From contig SCQZ01000173.1 of NCBI GenBank assembly GCA_004299665.1, positions 1 through 9,089 of the forward strand: 9,089 nucleotides of DNA. Reading direction: 5' to 3'. Each line of letters starts with the position of its first letter. Position 1 is the first letter of the stretch. Shown here piece by piece: positions 1-4,840 of this stretch. Under the pieces are notes generated by a model. It was not told where the DNA came from. It ran no database searches and was given only the letters and a program-made list of their open reading frames with translations. This DNA comes from Jatrophihabitans sp. Its GTDB lineage: Bacteria; Actinomycetota; Actinomycetes; Mycobacteriales; Jatrophihabitantaceae. The translations under genes and the position numbers were made by a program.

Positions 1-786
1 GCGCGACAGCTGCAGCTGCGAGCGGGCCAGCTGGTCGGACAGGCGCGGCAGCACCAGGCAGCCGATGCCGGCGTCCTCGGCGGCGTCGTACAGCCCGCGG
101 ATCAGGTCGGCGTCGGCGTTGTTGATCGCCATCACCGCGCGCCGTGCACCGCTAGCGTCGACGGCGGACGGGAGGTCCTCTAGGCGCCCCAGAACGGGCA
201 CTCCGTGGATGCGCAGGTTGCGCTTGGCCGGGTCGTCGTCCAGGAAGCCGACCGGCACGAACGGCGAGCGCGGGTCCTGCAGCATCCGCTGGGCGAGCGT
301 GCCGCCCAGCCAGCCGGCGCCGACGATCAGCAGCGGCTCGGCGCCGCTGGGGCGCCGGCCGGCCGTGGCGATCAGCCGCTTGACGTACCGGATGGCCGCC
401 ATGAACGCCAGCGCCATGGGCCAGGCGAGGAAGGCCAGGCTGCGTCCGACGCCTGTCGGGTGCGCGATGAGCAACCCCGTGGTCGCCACCGCCGCCACCA
501 CCGTCGCGGACACCGCTACCGCCCGCACTTCGTCGAAGCTGCCCGAGACGTACCGGCCCCGGTACAGCAGCACCAGCCCGCCGACGACGAGCTGGCCGCC
601 GGCCAGCGCCAGCGCGATGATCGAGACCGCCGCCCACGGGACCAGGTCGGCGTTGAAATCCCGCCGGGCCAGCGCCGCCAGTTCGGTGGCGACCAGCCAG
701 GACAGGACGTCGGTCAGGATCGTGGAGGTGGAGCCGAAGGTCATCGCCGGCGCGGAGTCCGGGAGCAATTGGCGCGCGCGTGTCAT
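1..786 (-). CDS. FlaA1/CapD-like nucleoside-diphosphate-sugar epimerase/dehydratase, N-terminal part (runs off left edge)
   Basis: The frame is open without a stop from an ATG at 786 to the window edge (262 codons), so only the N-terminal portion is present. Four hydrophobic segments (about residues 22-39, 53-72, 92-108 and 115-133) are followed by a Rossmann-like CoA-binding-type domain. That domain opens with PLLIVGAGWLGG (151-162, GxGxxG) and continues with VGFLDDDP (179-186) and HGVPVLGRLEDLP (194-206). The segment LYRGRYVSGSFDEVR (74-88) is typical of actinobacterial FlaA1/CapD/WbpM-type proteins. Family knowledge: these membrane-bound NDP-sugar 4,6-dehydratases/epimerases supply deoxy or amino sugars for capsule, exopolysaccharide or glycan synthesis; the catalytic SDR domain would lie beyond the edge. 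A polyprenyl-phosphate glycosylphosphotransferase shares the CoA-binding domain and is the main alternative. The ATG is preceded by a moderate GTGAAAG about 9 nt upstream; an in-frame TTG three codons earlier is a less likely start. Confidence 0.8.
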   Translation of the reverse strand, partial: MTRARQLLPDSAPAMTFGSTSTILTDVLSWLVATELAALARRDFNADLVPWAAVSIIALALAGGQLVVGGLVLLYRGRYVSGSFDEVRAVAVSATVVAAVATTGLLIAHPTGVGRSLAFLAWPMALAFMAAIRYVKRLIATAGRRPSGAEPLLIVGAGWLGGTLAQRMLQDPRSPFVPVGFLDDDPAKRNLRIHGVPVLGRLEDLPSAVDASGARRAVMAINNADADLIRGLYDAAEDAGIGCLVLPRLSDQLARSQLQLSR

Positions 787-1032
787 CGCGGACAACTTTC
801 ACCCCCGATGTGCCTGATCGAACGCTTTGTGCCGGTGTGCCGACCGAGGACTCGGCCTGCGCCGACATGACCGTTTCGGAGACTATGCCGGTCCGCGATT
901 CCAAACAAGATTCCCACACGGCGAGTCTCGGCGCGGCTGGTATGTTCCACTTTTCGCGGTTCTGGGCTAACGTGTGTGCTGTTTGTTGCGTCGTGCTGGT
1001 GTGCCCATGACTGCGTCGAGGGGAACGAGACC
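787..1032. promoter_or_regulatory. Divergent intergenic region between the FlaA1-like gene and the LSATG surface-protein gene
   Basis: This 246-nt spacer separates two outward-reading genes and holds no convincing gene; the short frames crossing it have no ribosome-binding site or family resemblance. It is visibly more AT-rich than the coding DNA around it. For the leftward gene a possible promoter is TTGTTT (complement of 903-908), a 17-nt spacer and TAGTCT (complement of 880-885). For the rightward gene TAACGT at 968-973 is a possible -10 box without a good -35, which would give a leader of roughly 55 nt. A small dyad CCGAG-GA-CTCGG lies at 844-855. The promoter boxes are weak matches and should be read as guesses. 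Confidence 0.4.
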
Positions 1033-1536
1033 ATGAAGAGCGTCTACCGCCTGCTCGTCCTGCTGGTTGCGTTAGCAGCCGCCGGGCTGGGCGTGGCCAC
1101 GACGGCAGGGGCCGCCCCGTACACGAACCAGATGACCGTCGGGGTCAGCAACTCGAGCCCGAGCCCCGGCCAGTCGATCACCGTTTCCGGTACCGGCGCC
1201 ACGCCCAACGGCCAGGTCTCGATCGACTTCCACTCCACCGTCGTGCACCTCGCGACGGTCACCGCGAACGTGGACGGCGCCTACACCGCCACCGTGACCA
1301 TCCCGACGGGGCAGTGCGGCGCGCACACGATCGTCGCCACCGACGTGACGACCGGTAACACCGCCTCCACCGCGGTCACTCTGCCCGCCTGCACCGCCTC
1401 GACCGGCACCGGGACCGGCGGTGGGCTGTCGGCCACCGGCGTCGCGGTGGCCGGCATCGGCGCCGTTGGCGTGGCGCTGCTGCTCGGCGGTGGCCTGATG
1501 CTGCTGCTCGGTCGGCGCCGGCGCGCGAACGTCTGA
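1033..1536 (+). CDS. Secreted, wall-anchored small Ig-like surface protein with LSATG sorting signal
   Basis: The 167-aa product starts with a classical signal peptide: K2/R6, a hydrophobic core at about 7-22, and an AGA-A cleavage region near residue 27. One beta-rich Ig-like domain follows (about 33-118), recognisable from SPSPGQSITVSGTG (42-55), the DGAYTATVTIP strand (81-91) and Cys95/Cys120, which probably form a disulfide. A Thr/Gly-rich linker leads to LSATG (132-136), a hydrophobic segment (137-159) and an RRRR tail (161-164). That is the three-part layout of a sortase substrate. Family knowledge: actinobacterial class E sortases favour LAxTG and other classes LPxTG, so LSATG is a variant. 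The ATG at 1033 is chosen over an in-frame upstream ATG at 976 because GAGGGG (1018-1023) lies 9 nt before it and the signal peptide begins there. No sortase gene is visible here. A ligand or enzymatic role is not apparent; a structural or adhesive role is inferred. Confidence 0.8.
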   Translation: MKSVYRLLVLLVALAAAGLGVATTAGAAPYTNQMTVGVSNSSPSPGQSITVSGTGATPNGQVSIDFHSTVVHLATVTANVDGAYTATVTIPTGQCGAHTIVATDVTTGNTASTAVTLPACTASTGTGTGGGLSATGVAVAGIGAVGVALLLGGGLMLLLGRRRRANV

Positions 1537-1554
1537 GCCCGGACCCGCTTCGCC

Positions 1555-1588
1555 GTCAGGGCGGCCCGCAGTGCGGCGCCGCCCTGAC
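1555..1588 (+). terminator. Strong GC-rich hairpin after the LSATG surface-protein gene
   Basis: An 11-nt arm GTCAGGGCGGC (1555-1565) is perfectly complementary to GCCGCCCTGAC (1578-1588). Inside the loop CCGC (1566-1569) can pair with GCGG (1573-1576) around an AGT loop, extending the stem to 15 bp with one bulged C at 1577. It begins 18 nt after the stop codon at 1536. No T-run follows, which is common for terminators in high-GC actinobacteria. It probably ends or attenuates transcription between the surface protein and the DUF4012 gene, and could alternatively protect the upstream mRNA 3' end. Confidence 0.7.
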
Positions 1589-1590
1589 CG

Positions 1591-1619
1591 CTGTCTGCGC
1601 TCCTGTCTGCGCTCCTGTC
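1591..1619 (+). repeat. 12-nt tandem direct repeat (2.4 copies)
   Basis: The unit CTGTCTGCGCTC occurs at 1591-1602 and 1603-1614, followed by a partial CTGTC at 1615-1619. It lies directly after the hairpin and about 45 nt before the DUF4012 start. It could be replication slippage or a pair of binding sites for a regulator of the downstream gene; the sequence does not decide between these. Confidence 0.75.
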
Positions 1620-1662
1620 GACGCCACCGCCCGCGCCGCCGTCCGTGCCCGAGAAGCGCCCT

Positions 1663-3594
1663 ATGAGCTCTGACACCGACGACGTCGGGGGTATCGCACC
1701 GCCCGGCGACCAGCCCGCCGCCGACCCGTTCGCCGGCCCGGACCCGTTCGCCGGCCCCGAGTGGGAGCCGGCGCCGCTCGGGACCGCGGTGCCCGAACCG
1801 GGCGTCCGGCGCGTCAAGCGCTCGCACCGCAAGAGCCGCAGGTTGCGCCGGATGCGGCGCACCGGCTGGATCATGATCGGCGTTGGGGCGCTGATCGTGC
1901 TGTGCGGCGTCTACCTCGTCGTCACCGCCCTGCTGGCCCGCTCGCGGCTCGAGGCGGCACGCAGCGCCGTGAGCCAGGTGCGCGCCGAACTGGCCGCCGG
2001 GAACGTCGCCGCCGCCCGCGCGGCTGCCCACCGCCTCGCGGACGAGGCCTCCGGCGCGCACGACCTGACCACCGGACCGGTGTGGGCGCTGGCCGCCGGC
2101 ATCCCCGACGGCGGCGAGCCGTTCGCCACGATCCGCGGCATCACCGCCGGGCTGGACCGGCTTGCCTCGAACGTCGTTCCGCAACTGGTCGCCGTCGCCG
2201 ACGAGATCACCCCGGCCGCGCTGCGCAACGCCGACGGCACGATCAACCTCGGCCCCATCGCGGCCGCCGCACCCGCGCTCGACCGCGCCGCCGGCGGGAT
2301 CGCCGCCGCGGTGGGCTCCATCGGCGCGCTGCCCGCCCACACCTGGCTGCACAGCGCCGACGCCGCGCGCGCCCAGGTGCTCTCGCTGCTCGGGCACCTC
2401 GGCGACACGGTCGGCACCGCCGACACCGCCGCCCACGTCGTCCCGCCGATGCTCGGCGCGGACGGCCCGCGCAGCTATCTGCTGGTGTTCCAGAACGACG
2501 CCGAGGCGCGCGGCACCGGCGGTCTGCCCGGCGCCTTCGCCGTCGTCACCGCCTCCGCCGGGCGACTGCACTTCGACGCCTTCTACAGCGACGCGGAGAT
2601 GGCCGGCGTCACCGCCGGCGTCGACTTCGGCGCCCAGTACGACCAACTCTTCGACGGCGCCGGCACGACGACGCTGTTCGGCAACGCGAACCTCAGCCCG
2701 CACTTCCCGTACGCGGCGCAGATCTGGGCCTCGATGTGGCAGCGCAAGAGCGGTCAGCGCGTCGACGGGGTGATCGCCGTCGACCCCACCGCGCTGAGCT
2801 ACCTGCTCGGCGCCACCGGGCCCGTGACCACCCACGACGGCACGCTCGTCGACGCGGGCGACGTCGTCGCGCTCACCCAGAGCACCGTCTACGCCAAGTA
2901 CCCCGAGCCGGACCAGAACGACGAGCGCAAGCTCTACCTGCTCGAGATCGCACGCGCCGTCAGCGGCCGGCTCTCCACACTGCCGCCCGACCCCAAGGCG
3001 CTGGTGCACGCTGCCGGCCGCGCCGCCGGCGAGCGGCGCATCCTGGTGTGGAGCGCGGACCCGGACCTCGAGGACCGGCTCGTGGGCACGCCCGTCGGCG
3101 GCGCGGTCCCTCGCACCGGCGCGCCGTTCGTCGGGCTGTCGATCGTCAACGACGGCGGCAACAAGCTCGACTACTACCTCGACCGGTCGCTCATCTGGCA
3201 GCGCACCGGCTGCGGCGCCCAGCGGCAGGTGCAGGTGACGATCGCGCTAACCAACAACGCACCGGCCTCGGGGTTGTCCTACAACGTCGTCTCCCGCAGC
3301 GACATCCACGACTATCCCGTCGCACCCGGGGACAACCGGCTGATGGTCTCCTACTACGCCACCGACGGTGCGCTGATGCACGACGTCAAGATCGACGGGC
3401 GTCCCACCACCGCCACCGTCGGCCAGCAGTTCGGCCACCCGGTGTTCGTGATCGACGTCGAGGTGCCCCGGGGGCGGACCACGACCGTCACGCTCGCCCT
3501 GACCGAGCCGGACGCCGCCGGTGCCCCCGTGGTCCTGCGCCAGCCGCTGGTGCGGCCCCTGCACGTGACCCTGCGCGACCAGTCCTGCGGGTAA
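1663..3594 (+). CDS. DUF4012 domain-containing single-pass membrane protein
   Basis: The 643-aa protein has a disordered acidic/proline-rich cytoplasmic N-terminus containing the tandem DPFAGP-DPFAGP (21-32). A strongly basic stretch (49-66) and one transmembrane helix (about 69-92) follow, giving an N-in topology with a large extracytoplasmic part. A helical Ala-rich stalk (95-130) and LTTGPVWALAAGIP (135-148) lead into the DUF4012 signature YLLVFQNDAEARGTGGLPGA (272-291). GVIAVDPTALSYLLGATGPV (369-388) continues that domain, and beta-rich sequence fills the C-terminus. Family knowledge: DUF4012 proteins are widespread in actinobacteria, often beside polysaccharide genes, and have no established biochemical function. 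Proximity to the FlaA1-like and sortase-substrate genes suggests a role in surface glycans. Start: ATG at 1663 has GAGAAG (1651-1656) 6 nt upstream; an in-frame GTG at 1645 lacks any ribosome-binding site. Confidence 0.88.
   Translation: MSSDTDDVGGIAPPGDQPAADPFAGPDPFAGPEWEPAPLGTAVPEPGVRRVKRSHRKSRRLRRMRRTGWIMIGVGALIVLCGVYLVVTALLARSRLEAARSAVSQVRAELAAGNVAAARAAAHRLADEASGAHDLTTGPVWALAAGIPDGGEPFATIRGITAGLDRLASNVVPQLVAVADEITPAALRNADGTINLGPIAAAAPALDRAAGGIAAAVGSIGALPAHTWLHSADAARAQVLSLLGHLGDTVGTADTAAHVVPPMLGADGPRSYLLVFQNDAEARGTGGLPGAFAVVTASAGRLHFDAFYSDAEMAGVTAGVDFGAQYDQLFDGAGTTTLFGNANLSPHFPYAAQIWASMWQRKSGQRVDGVIAVDPTALSYLLGATGPVTTHDGTLVDAGDVVALTQSTVYAKYPEPDQNDERKLYLLEIARAVSGRLSTLPPDPKALVHAAGRAAGERRILVWSADPDLEDRLVGTPVGGAVPRTGAPFVGLSIVNDGGNKLDYYLDRSLIWQRTGCGAQRQVQVTIALTNNAPASGLSYNVVSRSDIHDYPVAPGDNRLMVSYYATDGALMHDVKIDGRPTTATVGQQFGHPVFVIDVEVPRGRTTTVTLALTEPDAAGAPVVLRQPLVRPLHVTLRDQSCG
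1723..1758 (+). repeat. 18-nt in-frame tandem duplication encoding DPFAGP twice
   Basis: Two 18-nt units, 1723-1740 and 1741-1758, differ only in their last base and encode DPFAGP-DPFAGP in the cytoplasmic tail of the DUF4012 protein. This looks like a recent in-frame slippage event in a disordered region and may vary in copy number between strains. Confidence 0.8.
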
Positions 3595-3595
3595 G

Positions 3596-3625
3596 CACCT
3601 CCGGGGGATCGGTGGCAGGGATCAC
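3596..3625 (-). pseudogene. Possible residual start of an AbiEii-type toxin gene
   Basis: The AbiEi stop codon on the minus strand overlaps a GTG in the arrangement GTGA (3625-3622). The frame opened by this GTG reads M-I-P-A-T-D and then P-P-E-V-L before entering the complement of the DUF4012 3' end. Family knowledge: abiEii usually overlaps the end of abiEi, and AbiEii toxins commonly begin with a Met-Ile-Pro motif. What is seen is only a four-base overlap and about four suggestive residues, so a remnant left by a deletion is an inference. Chance resemblance is quite possible. Confidence 0.3.
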
Positions 3626-4431
3626 CATGACTCGTGCTCGACGTCGCGGTTGACACGCAGCTTCCATCGTCGGTCGACAGCACCCGTCCTCGACCCGAGC
3701 GGGTCGAGGATGGACGGTGTCGCGGTCCGTGACGCTACCGACTCGTGCAGCCGGTCCATGGTGTCGAGGCCGGCGAGGTTCTCCAGGACCCATCCGACGC
3801 GCCGAACCGGCGCCACCGGGAAGCGCGCGGACAGCTCGGTGAGGCCCGCGACGTCGAACCGCTCGTTCTCGGCAAGCTCGATCAGCACGGTCGCGACGTT
3901 GTCGACGCCGCCCGCAAGCTGGATATCCGAGGCCACGTCCAGCATGGTCAGCTCGGCAGTGGCGACACGCGCGCTACCGGATCGGGTCGGCCATGCGATC
4001 GTGGGTAGTCCCTGCAGGCGATCTCGGATCTGGAACTCGAAGTGCGACCTGCCGACCTGCCGGGCGCGTACCTGGCGGCTGGTCGCGACCTGGAGGACCT
4101 GCGGTGCCTGGTGGGCGGCCCCGTGCAGTTCGGCCGCGGACAACCAGCCGACGTAGTACCCGGCCTCGAGATGATGCATCAAAATGTCGATGATCTCGAT
4201 GCCGGGCGGCGCTCCCCAGGTCCGGTACTCCGGTGGCACGGGGATCCACAGCCCGTGAGCTGGACTGACCCACTGCCCACGCTGGCGCGGTGCCTGCACA
4301 CGGCGGCGGACCTGATCATCCGGTACGGCGAGGTAGCCGGCCACCTCGTGGGTCGTCAGACTGCTGATGCCGTGAGCCAGCAGCCAGTCCGCGAGGGCCG
4401 GTGCACGTACGATCGTCGGCCTGCTATTCAC
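3622..4431 (-). CDS. abiEi: AbiEi-family type IV antitoxin, apparently without its toxin
   Basis: The 269-aa product has an N-terminal winged-helix-type domain (about 8-68: ADWLLAHGISSLTTHEVAGY, then the basic VRRRVQAPRQRGQW). A longer C-terminal domain carries the hallmark YYVGWLSAAELHGAAHQAPQ (92-111). ATAELTMLDVAS (157-168), GGVDNVATVLIELA (174-187) and WKLRVNRDVE (256-265) follow. Family knowledge: AbiEi is a DNA-binding antitoxin that represses its own promoter and counteracts the AbiEii nucleotidyltransferase toxin in phage abortive-infection systems. The protein looks full length. AbiEii should be encoded immediately downstream on the minus strand, but the DUF4012 gene ends there. The GTG at 4431 is the first possible start, since a stop codon lies one codon before the preceding AGT. 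No Shine-Dalgarno is visible, so a leaderless transcript is likely. The region appears less GC-rich than its neighbours, suggesting acquisition. A solitary regulator role is the main alternative. Confidence 0.85.
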   Translation of the reverse strand: MNSRPTIVRAPALADWLLAHGISSLTTHEVAGYLAVPDDQVRRRVQAPRQRGQWVSPAHGLWIPVPPEYRTWGAPPGIEIIDILMHHLEAGYYVGWLSAAELHGAAHQAPQVLQVATSRQVRARQVGRSHFEFQIRDRLQGLPTIAWPTRSGSARVATAELTMLDVASDIQLAGGVDNVATVLIELAENERFDVAGLTELSARFPVAPVRRVGWVLENLAGLDTMDRLHESVASRTATPSILDPLGSRTGAVDRRWKLRVNRDVEHESW

Positions 4432-4437
4432 ACTTCA

Positions 4438-4467
4438 AATCGTCACACTTTCCGTGACGTTTCGCAA
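4438..4467 (-). promoter_or_regulatory. Candidate abiEi promoter with internal operator dyad
   Basis: On the minus strand TTGCGA (complement of 4462-4467) is separated by exactly 17 nt from GACGAT (complement of 4439-4444). Initiation would fall at or next to the GTG start at 4431, consistent with leaderless translation. CGTCAC (4441-4446) and GTGACG (4454-4459) form a perfect 6-bp dyad with a 7-nt centre. The flanking AA/TT at 4438-4439 and 4461-4462 extend the symmetry past one mismatch. The dyad fills the spacer and -10 area, where a bound repressor would block polymerase. AbiEi antitoxins are known to autorepress through inverted repeats, so this is the likely autoregulatory site. The -10 box is a weak match. 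Confidence 0.5.
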
Positions 4468-4480
4468 TCTCAATACTCAG

Positions 4481-4514
4481 AGCCACCATGGCTGGCTTCG
4501 ACCGGGACGGTCGA
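4481..4514 (-). terminator. Two small hairpins downstream of the GDCCVxC-family gene
   Basis: Downstream of the GDCCVxC gene on the minus strand, TCGACCG (4498-4504) pairs with CGGTCGA (4508-4514) around a 3-nt loop. Next to it AGCCA (4481-4485) pairs with TGGCT (4493-4497). No T-run follows. The position between the stop codon at 4538 and the abiEi promoter fits a weak terminator separating the two minus-strand genes, although the stems are short. Confidence 0.4.
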
Positions 4515-4537
4515 GCGGCACGTCGCAACGCGTCGTT

Positions 4538-4747
4538 TCACGAGACCGCGCGCGTCTCGTTCTCCTGCTGTGGTGGGCAGCGCACGCTGCCGTAGGAGCA
4601 GAACACGCAGCACTGGCCCGGTAGCGGCGCGAGCATGACGCCGCACGCCGGGCAGCGGTAGAAGTGCTGGCAGGCGTCCTCGGGCATGGTCTCGGTGGTG
4701 CGGGCGCCACAGGCGGGACAGGTGATCACTGATTCGAGTACGGCCAC
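4538..4747 (-). CDS. Small cysteine-rich GDCCVxC-family protein (all-cysteine form)
   Basis: The 69-aa protein has nine cysteines: C10/C13 and C32/C35 as two CxxC pairs, C26, the block GQCCVFCSYGSV (44-55) with C46, C47 and C50, and C57 in RCPP. The order ITCPACG, TETMPEDACQHFY, CPACGVML, PGQCCVFCSYG, CPP matches the family named 'GDCCVxC domain-containing (seleno)protein', in which a cysteine can be selenocysteine. Here every such position is Cys and no in-frame TGA interrupts the gene; the usual Asp of GDCC is Gln45. Two CxxC pairs suggest a zinc ribbon or metal/redox site; no reaction is established. The GTG at 4747 is chosen because it gives the usual short N-terminus before the first CxxC; its Shine-Dalgarno (GAGG) is poorly spaced, so the start is uncertain. 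It lies divergent from the radical SAM operon, 93 nt away, and may share its control. Confidence 0.8.
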   Translation of the reverse strand: MAVLESVITCPACGARTTETMPEDACQHFYRCPACGVMLAPLPGQCCVFCSYGSVRCPPQQENETRAVS

Positions 4748-4840
4748 GACCTCGACGCTACGACGACGGTGGTCGTCCCGGGATGGATCCGGGCCGCCCG
4801 CCGGGTTTCCGGTACGAACCGGTCGGCGGAAGGGGTCACA
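4748..4840. promoter_or_regulatory. Divergent control region with three adjacent dyads, plus radical SAM gene RBS
   Basis: This 93-nt spacer lies between divergent genes and contains three consecutive inverted repeats. They are GACGAC/GTCGTC (4762-4767 and 4772-4777), CCCGG/CCGGG (4777-4781 and 4789-4793), and CCGGT-ACGA-ACCGG (4809-4822). They may be operators for a shared regulator or leader structures; in GC-rich DNA one or more could be chance. GGAAGGGG at 4828-4835 sits 5 nt before the ATG at 4841 and is the strongest ribosome-binding site in the window, fixing the radical SAM start. I see no convincing -35/-10 pair. Confidence 0.45.

Noticed and set aside
780..1034. Short open frames on both strands in the first intergenic region
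   Set aside because: No ribosome-binding sites, no recognisable motifs, and they overlap the upstream regions of two good genes.
1072..3009. Long minus-strand open frame (645 codons) opposite the surface-protein and DUF4012 genes
   Set aside because: Its translation is Gly/Arg/Ala/Val-rich low complexity with no family motif, as expected opposite GC-rich genes; the plus strand carries clear domains there.
1761..3653. 630-codon plus-strand frame overlapping the DUF4012 gene
   Set aside because: Translation is almost entirely Arg/Ala-rich, typical of an off-frame reading of GC-rich DNA; the DUF4012 signature is in the other frame.
4538..4747. Selenocysteine (in-frame TGA) in the GDCCVxC-family gene
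   Set aside because: All motif positions are Cys codons and the only TGA is the terminal stop, followed by no continuing homology.
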